Positions 17,640 to 25,327 of a stretch of DNA of 27,184 nucleotides are shown here, piece after piece (the stretch's first letter is position 1; the number at the start of each line of letters is the position of its first letter). Origin of the DNA: an uncultured Azohydromonas sp. Lineage in GTDB: Bacteria > Pseudomonadota > Gammaproteobacteria > Burkholderiales > Burkholderiaceae_C. Under the pieces are notes generated by a model. The model had not been told where the DNA came from and did no database searches. It worked only from the letters and a program-made list of their open reading frames with translations. Position numbers and translations under genes: made by a program. The DNA lies in assembly GCF_937926365.1 (NCBI RefSeq), contig NZ_CALAOH010000198.1:1-27184 (forward strand), written 5' to 3'.

Positions 17640-18656
17640 ATGGGCGAGTTCATCCCGAACGCCGGCTGGCCGCACGACGCCGCTCCCTTCCACGCCGGCG
17701 AGCAGGCCCTGCAGGCGCGCGCTGGCGTGCTGGAGCGCATGCGGCAGGTCGGACGCCGCGTCATCCGCGGCCACATGCCGGAGGAGCACCGCGAGCTGTT
17801 CCAGAAGCTGCCCTTCCTGCTGCTCGGGGCGCTGGACGGGCGGCAGCGCCCCTGGGCCTCGATGCTGGTCGGGGAGCCGGGATTCGCCACCGCGCCCGAC
17901 GCCCACAGCCTGCGCATCGGCGCGCTGCCGGACGCGCAGGACGCCCTGGCCGATGCCGTGCGTGCCGGTGCGCAGGTCGGCCTGCTGGGCATCGAGCTGT
18001 CCACCCGGCGCCGCAACCGCATGAACGGCCCGGTGGCCGAGCGCGGCGAAGGCCACTTCCGCGTGAGCGTGCAGCAGAGCTTCGGCAACTGCCCGAAGTA
18101 CATCCAGGCGCGCGAGTTGCGGCTGCAACCGGAAGCGGTGTCGGGCGATCCGGCCCTCGTGACGGCCGGGCTGCTCCCGCCCGAAGCCGTGGCCTGCGTT
18201 GCGCGGGCGGACACCTTCTTCATCGCCACGGCCTCGGCCGACGCGGCCCGGCGGGACGCGTCGCCGAATGGCGGCGTGGACGTGTCGCACCGTGGCGGCA
18301 AGCCGGGCTTCGTGCGCGTCACGCAGGAGGACGGCCACAACGTGCTGATCTCGCCCGATTTCGCGGGCAACTCCTTCTTCAACACGCTGGGCAACCTGGC
18401 GCTGAACCCGCGCGCCGGCCTGCTGTTCGCGGACTTCGCGCAGGGCCACCTGCTGCAGCTCACCGGTGAGGCGCAGGTGCTCTGGGAAGGCGAGGAGCTG
18501 AAGGCCTTCGCCGGCGCGCAGCGCCTGCTGAAGTTCCGGGTGGACGAGGCGCGTTGGCGGCCCGGGGCGCTGCTGCTGCGCGCCGCGGGCGTGGAGTACG
18601 CGCCGCAGCTCGCCGCCACCGGCTCGTGGGACGCGTTGGCGGGCGCTGCGCGGTGA
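17640..18656 (+). CDS. Two-domain pyridoxamine 5'-phosphate oxidase-family (FMN split-barrel) protein
   Basis: This 338-residue protein has two split-barrel halves. The N-terminal one spans about 45-150 (FLLLGALDGRQRPWASMLVG). The C-terminal one spans about 185-320 and carries the motif series DTFFIATAS, GVDVSHRGGKPGFVRV, DFAGNSFFNTLGNLALNPRAGLLF and LLQLTGEAQV. This is the pattern of PNPOx-like proteins that are often fused to or encoded beside ferredoxin-type oxidoreductases; here it stands alone. It is unlikely to be PdxH itself, which is about 210 residues and single-domain. Flavin binding and reduction of a toxic compound are plausible. A strong GAGGAGG site precedes the ATG. It ends 25 bp before the convergent Rieske oxygenase stop. 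Confidence 0.87.
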   Translation: MGEFIPNAGWPHDAAPFHAGEQALQARAGVLERMRQVGRRVIRGHMPEEHRELFQKLPFLLLGALDGRQRPWASMLVGEPGFATAPDAHSLRIGALPDAQDALADAVRAGAQVGLLGIELSTRRRNRMNGPVAERGEGHFRVSVQQSFGNCPKYIQARELRLQPEAVSGDPALVTAGLLPPEAVACVARADTFFIATASADAARRDASPNGGVDVSHRGGKPGFVRVTQEDGHNVLISPDFAGNSFFNTLGNLALNPRAGLLFADFAQGHLLQLTGEAQVLWEGEELKAFAGAQRLLKFRVDEARWRPGALLLRAAGVEYAPQLAATGSWDALAGAAR

Positions 18657-18681
18657 ACCCGTGTAGCGCCGCGCTGGCGGC

Positions 18682-19725
18682 TCAGCCCGCCTTGAGCGTC
18701 GCCAGCGCCTGCGCCTGTTCCGTCGCGCGCTTCTCCAGCATGCGGCGCACGCGCACCAGCCCGACGTCGTGCTCGTACAGGAACTCGCGGTTGCGCGCGT
18801 CCTCGGGCATCGACTCCAGGACGAACTGGTCCTGCTCCAGTACCGCCCAGTGCAGGCCCTCCAGGCGGTTGCGGTAGAGGAAGCGCCACACGTCGCGCTG
18901 CCAGCCCTGCACCTTGCGCGTGCGCCAGAAGTAGACCTGCGTGTGCTTGTCGTCCACCGGCGTGGCGAAGCCCACGATGCCGAAGGAGCCGCCGGGCCCG
19001 TAGCGCTTCTGGTACGGGATCGCCAGGCGCAGCCACAGGCAGCCCGTGTCGCCCAGTTCCACCCAGTCGAAGTTCACGCCGCGCTGGCCCGTCTTCTCGA
19101 ACACCAGGCCGGTCTCCGTCTTGCGCACCCGCATCTCGGCCGACTTGTCGCCCTCGGCCATCGAGTGCGAGGTGGCGTGCAGGTAGGCGCCGTGCATCGG
19201 GTCCATCACGTTGTCGATGGCGTAGCGGTAGTTCACCTTCCAGTTGGACACGCACAGGAAATGCGAGAACTCGTCCGACACCAGGTCCTCCGGCAGCTCC
19301 AGCGGCGCCGGCTCGGCCTTCGGGTCGATGCCGAACCACAGGAAGATGGCCCCGGCGCGCTCCTGCACCGGGTAGCTGCGCACCTGTTGCCGGCCCTCCA
19401 TGGGGCAGTTGCCCGAGGCCGGCACCTTGGCCACCACGCCGCAGCCGTCCACCTCCACGCCGTGGTACCAGCAGGCCACGCGGTCGCCCAGGTTCCAGCC
19501 CAGCGACAGCCGTGCGCCGCGGTGCGGGCAGCGGTCCTCCAGCGCGTGCACCTGGCCCTTGCCGTCGCGCCACAGCACGATGCGCTCGCCCAGCCGCGTC
19601 ACGCCCACCGGCGCGTTGTTCACCTGCCAGCTCGGCGCCACCGGCCACCACAGGTTGCGCACGCCGGTGTTGAGGATGCGCTGGGCCTCGGCCTTCACCA
19701 GCGCGTCTTGATCGGAAGTTCCCAT
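18682..19725 (-). CDS. Rieske non-heme iron oxygenase, terminal oxygenase (alpha) subunit
   Basis: This 347-residue oxygenase has a Rieske [2Fe-2S] centre with Cys66-Pro-His68 and Cys85-x2-His88. The catalytic iron site is DPMHGAYLH (Asp175, His178, His183), with Asp299 in LEQDQFVLE as likely third ligand. The length and C-terminus resemble phthalate/vanillate-type alpha-only enzymes rather than the ~450-residue alpha-beta dioxygenases, and no beta subunit is encoded. It would hydroxylate, dihydroxylate or demethylate an aromatic substrate using electrons from the ferredoxin and reductase encoded upstream. The ATG follows GGAGACGAGC. It is the last gene of the operon and convergent with the split-barrel gene. 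Confidence 0.93.
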   Translation of the reverse strand: MGTSDQDALVKAEAQRILNTGVRNLWWPVAPSWQVNNAPVGVTRLGERIVLWRDGKGQVHALEDRCPHRGARLSLGWNLGDRVACWYHGVEVDGCGVVAKVPASGNCPMEGRQQVRSYPVQERAGAIFLWFGIDPKAEPAPLELPEDLVSDEFSHFLCVSNWKVNYRYAIDNVMDPMHGAYLHATSHSMAEGDKSAEMRVRKTETGLVFEKTGQRGVNFDWVELGDTGCLWLRLAIPYQKRYGPGGSFGIVGFATPVDDKHTQVYFWRTRKVQGWQRDVWRFLYRNRLEGLHWAVLEQDQFVLESMPEDARNREFLYEHDVGLVRVRRMLEKRATEQAQALATLKAG

Positions 19726-19753
19726 GCTCGTCTCCAGTGCAAGGTGTTCGGGT

Positions 19754-20116
19754 TCAGGCGCCCAGACGGGCCATCTCGGTTTCGAAGCTCTCCACCGTCC
19801 AGGGCTGGCCGCCGGGCGCGCGCAGGCCCTGCGCGTTGAGCCCGGCCACCACTTCCTCGGCCGTCTCGGCGCCCTGCTGGAAGACGACTTCCAGCGCGTC
19901 GCCCAGCGCGTTCTCGTAGTCGGTGGGCGCGGCGGTGCGGGTCTGCCACACGATGTTGGGCATGCGGCCCGGTTCCTCGATCTGGCCCTTGCCGGCCACG
20001 TTGTTCGGGCACGGCGATTCCCAGGGCTTGAGGCTGGGGTTGTGGTCGAGCTGCAGCGCGTTGGGATTGGTGCTGATGAACTGCACCTTGGCCAGCAGGT
20101 AGGGATTGAAGTCCAT
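19754..20116 (-). CDS. Small protein with recombinase-like helix-turn-helix C-terminus
   Basis: This 120-residue protein has no known function. Its C-terminus (about 83-119: AEEVVAGLNAQGLRAPGGQPWTVESFETEM) reads like the short helical segment of serine-recombinase Recombinase domains, where a variable-helix unit ends in G-x-x-W-T/S. No catalytic or DNA-cleaving domain is present. The N-terminal part (LDHNPSLKPWESPCPNN, then GRMPNIVWQTRTAAPTDYENALGDAL) is polar, has no signal or membrane segment, and is not recognised. CGGAGACC precedes the ATG. It is 38 bp after the Rieske ferredoxin gene and 28 bp before the oxygenase gene, so it is co-expressed with the oxygenase. It could be an accessory or assembly subunit, or a small regulator. 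The NCBI-style label recombinase-like HTH protein would fit. Confidence 0.82.
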   Translation of the reverse strand: MDFNPYLLAKVQFISTNPNALQLDHNPSLKPWESPCPNNVAGKGQIEEPGRMPNIVWQTRTAAPTDYENALGDALEVVFQQGAETAEEVVAGLNAQGLRAPGGQPWTVESFETEMARLGA

Positions 20117-20154
20117 GGCGGTCTCCGGTGTGAGGCTTGTTGGGGGGGGCGGGC

Positions 20155-20475
20155 TCAGTCCAGCGGGACCGGGCACACCTCGATGCGGCTGTCCACCACG
20201 CGCACGGGGAACGCGCGCAGGTCGCGGCAGGGCTCGCCGCGCAGGTGCTTGCCGGTGGTGACGTCGAACACGGCGTTGTGCAGCGGGCACTCGACCTCGC
20301 AGCCGTCCACGAAGCCCTGCGTCAGCAGCGCCATCGCGTGCGGGCAGACGTCCTCGACGGCGTGCAGCTCGCCGTCCACTTCATAGATGCCCAGCTTCAG
20401 CTCGCCGACTTCGGCGGCCAGGGGGTTGTCGGTTTCGACCTGCTCGCGGTGGCCGACGGGGGTCCAGTTGCTCAT
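20155..20475 (-). CDS. Rieske-type ferredoxin (oxygenase electron-transfer component)
   Basis: This 106-residue stand-alone Rieske protein has Cys44-Pro-His46 and Cys63-Pro-Leu-His66 as cluster ligands, matching the BphA3/CarAc type of oxygenase ferredoxin and the usual length. It shuttles electrons between the FAD reductase (upstream gene) and the terminal oxygenase. A strong AAGGAGAC site precedes the ATG. The NirD small subunit of nitrite reductase is also Rieske-like, but no nirB is present. Confidence 0.93.
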   Translation of the reverse strand: MSNWTPVGHREQVETDNPLAAEVGELKLGIYEVDGELHAVEDVCPHAMALLTQGFVDGCEVECPLHNAVFDVTTGKHLRGEPCRDLRAFPVRVVDSRIEVCPVPLD

Positions 20476-20494
20476 GGCTTGTCTCCTTGGTGTT

Positions 20495-21730
20495 TCAGGC
20501 GCTCGCTGCCGTCGTGGGCAGCTTCTGAAGATCGACGCCGGCGTCGGCCAGCGCCTCGATGGCGGGGAAGCGGTCCTGCAGCATCCACTTGCGCGCGACC
20601 TTGATCTCGCGCCCGGCATTGACCGCGGCGACGGCCCGCACGCGCGCGCCCTCGCAGAAGAAGAAGATGCGCTGGCGCTTGGCGGGCACCACGCGCTCGA
20701 CGATGCGCAAACGCTCATCGGGCAGCCCCAGCAACTGCAGGTTGTCCTCGTACTGGTCGGACCAGAACCACGGCGCGCCCTCGGCCAGCGGGTCGTGCGC
20801 CACGCCCAGCGCCGCCTTGGCCGCGGCCACCGCCATCCGCTGCGCGTTCTCCCAGGACTCGATGCGCTGCCGGCGCCCGCCGCCCTGCAGCGCGTTGGCC
20901 ATGTCGCCCACCGCGAACACGGCCGGGTCGGCGGTGCGGCCCGAGGCGTCGGTGAGCACGCCGTTGTCGCAGGCCAGGCCCGCCGCGGCGGCCAGGCCAT
21001 CCTCGGCCACCAGCCCGATGCCCAGCACCAGCGCGTCGCCTTGCAGCGTCTCGCCGCCCGCCAGGCGCAGCCGCACGCCGTCCTCGCCGGGTTCGACCTG
21101 CTGCACCGCCTGGCCCAGCCGCAGCGTCACGCCATGGCCTTCGTGCAGCGCCTGCAGGTGCGCCGACACGCAGGCCGGCACGGTGCGCACGCACAGGCGC
21201 GGCGCCGCTTCCACCACGGTGACCTCGCAACCGCGCTGGCGCGCCGAGGCGGCCACTTCCAGACCGATCCAGCCGCCGCCCAGCACCAGCAGGTGGCGCG
21301 AGGACTCGATCAGCGCCTTGATGCGCTGCGCGTCCTCCCAGCTGCGCAGCGTCGCCACGCGCGGATGCGGCGCCAGCCCCGGCAGCGTGCGCGCCCGCCC
21401 GCCCTGCGCCAGGAACAGCCAGTCGTAGCTGGTCTCGCTGCCGTCCGCGGCGCGCACGCGGCGCGCCTCGCGGTCGATGGCATTGACCGCCGCCGCCCGC
21501 CACTCGACGCGCAGCTCATCGGCCTTGGCCGCCGTCAGCAGCGCCAGTTGCGGCAGGTCGGCCGTGCCGTGCAGCACCGCCTTGGACAGCGGCGGGCGGT
21601 CGTAGGGCAGGTGCGGCTCATCGCCGAACATGACGATGCGCCCGTTGAAACCTTCGGCGCGCAGGGTCAGCGCCACCCAGCGGCCGGCCTGGCCGGCGCC
21701 GACGATGACGGCGGTGCGGTTGTCTTCCAT
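20495..21730 (-). CDS. FAD-dependent ferredoxin reductase (BphA4/RhodA4-like)
   Basis: This 411-residue reductase has an N-terminal FAD-binding GxGxxG (VIVGAGQAGRWVA, 8-20) and the RPPLSK motif (DRPPLSKAVL). A second nucleotide-binding GGGWIGLEVA segment for NAD(P)H lies near 155, followed by VFAVGD (FAD ribityl site) and a C-terminal domain. It takes electrons from NAD(P)H to the Rieske ferredoxin 19 bp downstream. The layout reductase, ferredoxin, small protein, oxygenase defines a three-component system. AGGAC precedes the ATG. Confidence 0.93.
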   Translation of the reverse strand: MEDNRTAVIVGAGQAGRWVALTLRAEGFNGRIVMFGDEPHLPYDRPPLSKAVLHGTADLPQLALLTAAKADELRVEWRAAAVNAIDREARRVRAADGSETSYDWLFLAQGGRARTLPGLAPHPRVATLRSWEDAQRIKALIESSRHLLVLGGGWIGLEVAASARQRGCEVTVVEAAPRLCVRTVPACVSAHLQALHEGHGVTLRLGQAVQQVEPGEDGVRLRLAGGETLQGDALVLGIGLVAEDGLAAAAGLACDNGVLTDASGRTADPAVFAVGDMANALQGGGRRQRIESWENAQRMAVAAAKAALGVAHDPLAEGAPWFWSDQYEDNLQLLGLPDERLRIVERVVPAKRQRIFFFCEGARVRAVAAVNAGREIKVARKWMLQDRFPAIEALADAGVDLQKLPTTAASA

Positions 21731-21767
21731 GTCGATGTCCTGGTGCTGCGGGCGGTACGGGTGCGCT

Positions 21768-22754
21768 TCAGTCGCGCTTGTCGGTCAAGAACTTGCCGTC
21801 GGCCTGGCGGCCCTTCTGGCGGCGGGTGCGGCCGTCGAGGCCGCCCTCGATGGCCCATTCGGCGAACACCGTGGGGCCGGGTTCGAAGTCGCGCGGCTCC
21901 CAGGCCTCGGTCAGCTCGTCCTCGTCGGCGTAGTACTCGATCAGGCCCCCCGCCGGATTGCGGAAGTACCAGAAGTAGGCCGAGGAAATCGGGTGCCGGC
22001 CCGGGCCGAGCTGCGTGTCCCAGCCCTGGCCGCTGAAGTACAGGCCACCGCCGAAGACCTCGTGGATGTCGCGCACCGTGAAGGCCACGTGGTTGAGCCC
22101 GCGGCGGCCGTCCGGCGTGCGCAGCAGGAACAGGTCGTGGTGCCCGCCGCGCGGCGCACAGCGCATGAAGGCGCCGCGCTCCGGGTAGCGGTCCGAGGTG
22201 ACGAAGCCCAGCGAGGCGTAGAACGCCTGCGTCGCCTCCAGGTCGGCCACGAAGAACACCACGTGGCCCACCTCGACGGGCTGCGCGCGCTCGTACACCG
22301 TGCCGGGCTGATCCACGCGCTCGCGCCGGTCCCAGGTGTTGCTCACGGTGCCCCGCGCCTGCACCGGCCGCTTGACGCTGACCTGGAAGCGCACGGCCAT
22401 GCCGTTGGGATCGGTGCAGCCGAAACGGCGGCCGCCCTCCTCCTCCACGAAGCCCGGCGCCTGGCGCAGCTGCTCGCGCAGCGCCCGCAGGCTGGCCTCG
22501 CTGTCCACGCCCCAGACCACCTCGCGCAGCGTGGGGCCGTCCTCGAAGGGCGCGGGCAGCGCCACCTGCCGCGGATCGGCCACCGACACGCGGCAGCCGT
22601 TGAGGCATTCGAACACCAGCCGCTCCGGCGTGTCCTGCACCAGCGTCAGGCCCCAGTCCCGCAGGAAGCTGCGGCAGGTGCCCAGGTCTTCGGCGCCGTA
22701 GGTGATCTCGTCGATGCCCAGGATCATGTTGCTCTCCATGGGTTGATGGCTCAT
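21768..22754 (-). CDS. Two-domain VOC protein, probable type I extradiol ring-cleavage dioxygenase
   Basis: This 328-residue protein has two VOC (beta-alpha-beta-beta-beta) halves. His164 (VGHVVFFV), His222 (LNHVAF) and Glu273 (LIEYYAD) in the C-terminal half make the 2-His-1-carboxylate iron site of extradiol dioxygenases. The segment G-R-His254 ... NPAGGLIE follows the type I extradiol signature (recalled PROSITE PS00082), except that Trp replaces an aliphatic residue just before Tyr263. It would open a catecholic ring next to one hydroxyl. The chosen start (22754) overlaps the Bug-gene stop as ATGA. An ATG at 22727 with GGAGAG upstream matches the domain start better and may be the real one. 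Confidence 0.88.
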   Translation of the reverse strand: MSHQPMESNMILGIDEITYGAEDLGTCRSFLRDWGLTLVQDTPERLVFECLNGCRVSVADPRQVALPAPFEDGPTLREVVWGVDSEASLRALREQLRQAPGFVEEEGGRRFGCTDPNGMAVRFQVSVKRPVQARGTVSNTWDRRERVDQPGTVYERAQPVEVGHVVFFVADLEATQAFYASLGFVTSDRYPERGAFMRCAPRGGHHDLFLLRTPDGRRGLNHVAFTVRDIHEVFGGGLYFSGQGWDTQLGPGRHPISSAYFWYFRNPAGGLIEYYADEDELTEAWEPRDFEPGPTVFAEWAIEGGLDGRTRRQKGRQADGKFLTDKRD

Positions 22755-23728
22755 TCGGCACTGATGCCGAATTCCTTGACCAGCCGGCCGAAGCGCTCGT
22801 CATCCGCGGCGATCTGCTTGGCCAGCGCCGCGGGCTCGCCGCCCACGGCTTCGACGCCCAGGGCGTTCATGCGCGCCACCACGTCGGGCATCTTCAGGAT
22901 CTCGTTCATCAAGCCGTTGAGCTTGGCAACCACGGGCTGCGGCAGGTTCTTCGGCCCCAGCAGGCCCATCCAGGCCGTCACCGTCACGTCCTTGTAGCCC
23001 AGCTCCGCCAGCGTGGGCACGTCGGCCAGCAGCTTCGAGCGCTGCGCGCCGGACACCGCCAGCGGCACCAGCTTGCCGGCCTCCAGGTGCGCCGTGACGG
23101 CCGCCGGCGTGACCCAGCCGACCGAGACGTGGCCGCCCAGCGTGTCGTTGACCACCGGCGCCACGCCGCGGTAGGGCGCATGCGTGATCTTGGTGCCCGC
23201 GGCCTTGTTGAGCATCTCGCCCACGACGTGCATGGGCGAGCCCGCGCCCGGCGTGCCGTAGGTCAGCGCCTTGCCGCCGCGCGCCTCGCCGAGCAATTGC
23301 TGCATGTCCTTCGCGCCGCCCTTGGCCGTCACCGCCAGCAGCGGCACGTTGCCGGCCAGGATGATGGGCGTGAAGTCCTTGTTGACGTCGTGCGCGGTGT
23401 TCGGGTGCGGCTTGAGCGTGTGCTGCGCGATGGCGAAGGTGCTGGGCACGAACAGCAGCGTGTGGCCGTCCGGCGCGGCCTTGGCCGCGGCGGCGGCGGC
23501 GATGGTGCCGCTGGCGCCGGGACGGTTGTCCACGATCACCTGCTTGCCCAGCTTGGCCGTGAGCTTCTCGGCGAAGACGCGCGCCAGCACGTCCGAGTCG
23601 CCGCCGGCCGGGTAGCCGTTGATGATGACGATGGGTTTGCTCGGCCAGGCCTGGGCCCAGGCCGCGGGGGCGGACAGGGCCAGGGGCAGCGTGGCCGCGG
23701 CCAGGCACATGCGCAATGCAGCTTTCAT
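22751..23728 (-). CDS. Bug/TctC-family periplasmic solute-binding protein (second)
   Basis: This 325-residue protein has a signal peptide MKAALRMCLAAATLPLALSA...AWAQA, cleaved near residue 26. The Bug motifs follow: WPSKPIVIINGYPAGGDSDVLAR, VDNRPGASGT, APDGHTLLF, and YGTPGAGSPMHVVGEMLN. The GYPAGGDSD loop carries an Asp where many Bugs contact the ligand carboxylate. No membrane partners are encoded here. AGGAAG precedes the ATG. It overlaps the extradiol gene start by 4 bp and lies in the aromatic operon, so the ligand is probably the aromatic acid being degraded (inference). Confidence 0.93.
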   Translation of the reverse strand: MKAALRMCLAAATLPLALSAPAAWAQAWPSKPIVIINGYPAGGDSDVLARVFAEKLTAKLGKQVIVDNRPGASGTIAAAAAAKAAPDGHTLLFVPSTFAIAQHTLKPHPNTAHDVNKDFTPIILAGNVPLLAVTAKGGAKDMQQLLGEARGGKALTYGTPGAGSPMHVVGEMLNKAAGTKITHAPYRGVAPVVNDTLGGHVSVGWVTPAAVTAHLEAGKLVPLAVSGAQRSKLLADVPTLAELGYKDVTVTAWMGLLGPKNLPQPVVAKLNGLMNEILKMPDVVARMNALGVEAVGGEPAALAKQIAADDERFGRLVKEFGISAE

Positions 23729-23812
23729 GACGACTTCCTATGTCTTGATTGCGCTGCGCGACGCCGATCGAAGATGCGTTCGTGGCCGCGCGGGGCGAGG
23801 TTCAAAGGGGTG

Positions 23813-23828
23813 GGCCTGGCGTCAGGCC
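23813..23828 (-). terminator. Hairpin at the end of the aldehyde dehydrogenase gene
   Basis: GGCCTG (23813-23818), a 4-nt loop, then CAGGCC (23823-23828) is a perfect 6-bp stem overlapping the aldehyde dehydrogenase stop codon. On the minus strand it is followed by CACCCCTTTG, a poor U-run. It could act as a weak intra-operon terminator or a processing/stability element before the 93-bp gap to the Bug gene. Confidence 0.3.
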
Positions 23829-25327
23829 GCCCAGGGCAGGGGAGATTCGTTCAGGCCCCAGTACAGGCTCTTCTGCTGCATGTACTCCAGGAGGCTGTGG
23901 CGCCCTTTCTCGCGGCCCATGCCGCTGTCGCGCCAGCCGCCAAAGGGCGTGGACACCGAGAACTGCTTGTAGGTGTTGATCCAGACCGTGCCGGCCTGCA
24001 GCCGGCGCGCCAGGCGCCAGGCGCGCTTGTAGTCGCGCGTCCACAGGCCCGCGGCCAGCGCATACACGCTGTCGTTGGCCTGCGCCACCAGGTCGTCCTC
24101 GTCGTCGAAGGGCAGCGCCACCAGCACCGGGCCGAAGATCTCCTCCTGGCAGATGGACTGGTCGTTGCGCAGGCCCTCGATGATGGTCGGCGTGTAGAAA
24201 TAGCCGGACTGCAGCGCCGCGTCCTGCGGGCGCTGGCCGCCCGTGAGCAGCCGCCCGCCGTCGGCCAGGCCGCGCGCCACGTAGCGCTCCACCGTCTCGC
24301 GGTGCGCGGCCGACACCAGCGGCCCCATGTGCGTGCGCTCGTCCAGCGGGTCGCCCACGCGCAGCGCGCGCGCCCCCGCCACCAGCCGGTCCATGAAGGC
24401 GCCGTAAAGGCGGCGCTGCACGAACAGGCGCGAGCCGGCGATGCAGGACTCGCCGGAGCTGCTGAAGATGCCGTAGAGCACGCCGGCCACGGCGTGGTCC
24501 AGGTCCGCGTCCTCGAACACCACCGTGGGCGACTTGCCGCCCAGCTCCAGCGACACCGGCATCATCTTCTCGGCCGCGTGGTGCGCGATCTGGCGCCCGG
24601 TGCTGGTGCCGCCCGTGAACGCCACCCGCTTCACCAGCGGATGTTTCACCAGCACGTCCCCGATGACCGAGCCCTTGCCGGGCAGGACGCTGACCATGCC
24701 GGCCGGCACGCCGCACGACTCGCAGATGCGCGCCAGCTCCAGGGCGGCCAGCGGCGTGATCTCCGCGGGTTTCACCACCACCGCGTTGCCCGCGGCCAGC
24801 GCCGGGGCCATCTTCTGCGCCTCGCTGGCGATGGGCGAGTTCCACGGCGTGATCGCCGCCACCACGCCCAGCGGCTCGTGCACGCTCATCGTCACGTGGC
24901 GCCCGCGCTGCGGCGTGAGCTGGTCCTCCAGCGTCTCGCAGGCCGCGGCGAAGAACTGGAAGGTGCCGGCGGCGCTGTCCACCAGCGCGCGCGTCTCCTG
25001 GATCGGCTTGCCGTTGTCGCGGCGCTGCAGGTGCGCCAGCTCCTCGCGCCGGGCGCGGATGGTCTCGGCAATCCGGTACAGCACCGCCGCGCGCTCGTGC
25101 GGCAGGCGCTGCGACCAGTCGCCGCGCTCGAAGGCGGCCTGCGCGCGCTCCACGGCCTCGGTCGCGTCCTCGGCGTTGGCGGCATGCAGCTCGGCCGTCA
25201 CGCTGCCGTCGGCCGGGTAGAGGCTGGCGTAGGCCGCGCCGCGCCCGCGGCGCCACTCGCCCGCGACGTTGATGGGCAGGTCGCGCAGCGGGAGCCGGTC
25301 CTGCAGGGGTTCGTTGAGTTGGCTCAT
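23822..25327 (-). CDS. Aldehyde dehydrogenase family protein
   Basis: This NAD(P)-dependent ALDH has 501 residues, the usual length. Visible active-site residues are Asn163 (TPWNSP), Lys186 (VVKPAE), Glu261 (SLELGGKSP), the catalytic Cys295 in GESC, and the coenzyme motif FTGGTSTG (237-244). It oxidises an aldehyde to the acid. Candidates by context are a semialdehyde from extradiol ring cleavage or an aryl aldehyde from the ThDP enzyme upstream. The start at 25327 overlaps the AspDH-like stop as ATGA; the longer in-frame reading to 26110 lies inside that gene and is rejected. Confidence 0.94.
   Translation of the reverse strand: MSQLNEPLQDRLPLRDLPINVAGEWRRGRGAAYASLYPADGSVTAELHAANAEDATEAVERAQAAFERGDWSQRLPHERAAVLYRIAETIRARREELAHLQRRDNGKPIQETRALVDSAAGTFQFFAAACETLEDQLTPQRGRHVTMSVHEPLGVVAAITPWNSPIASEAQKMAPALAAGNAVVVKPAEITPLAALELARICESCGVPAGMVSVLPGKGSVIGDVLVKHPLVKRVAFTGGTSTGRQIAHHAAEKMMPVSLELGGKSPTVVFEDADLDHAVAGVLYGIFSSSGESCIAGSRLFVQRRLYGAFMDRLVAGARALRVGDPLDERTHMGPLVSAAHRETVERYVARGLADGGRLLTGGQRPQDAALQSGYFYTPTIIEGLRNDQSICQEEIFGPVLVALPFDDEDDLVAQANDSVYALAAGLWTRDYKRAWRLARRLQAGTVWINTYKQFSVSTPFGGWRDSGMGREKGRHSLLEYMQQKSLYWGLNESPLPWAA

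Noticed and set aside
18668..18681. GCCGC-GCTG-GCGGC hairpin between convergent split-barrel and Rieske genes
   Set aside because: Five-base stem without U-run; position is suggestive, but the support is too weak to list as a terminator.
19754..20116. Remnant of a site-specific recombinase or mobile element
   Set aside because: Only the short C-terminal helix segment resembles recombinases. There is no catalytic Ser domain, no flanking repeats, and the gene has a good ribosome-binding site within an intact operon.
20155..20475. NirD small subunit of nitrite reductase
   Set aside because: No NirB gene nearby; flanked by a ferredoxin reductase and a Rieske oxygenase, so an oxygenase ferredoxin fits better.
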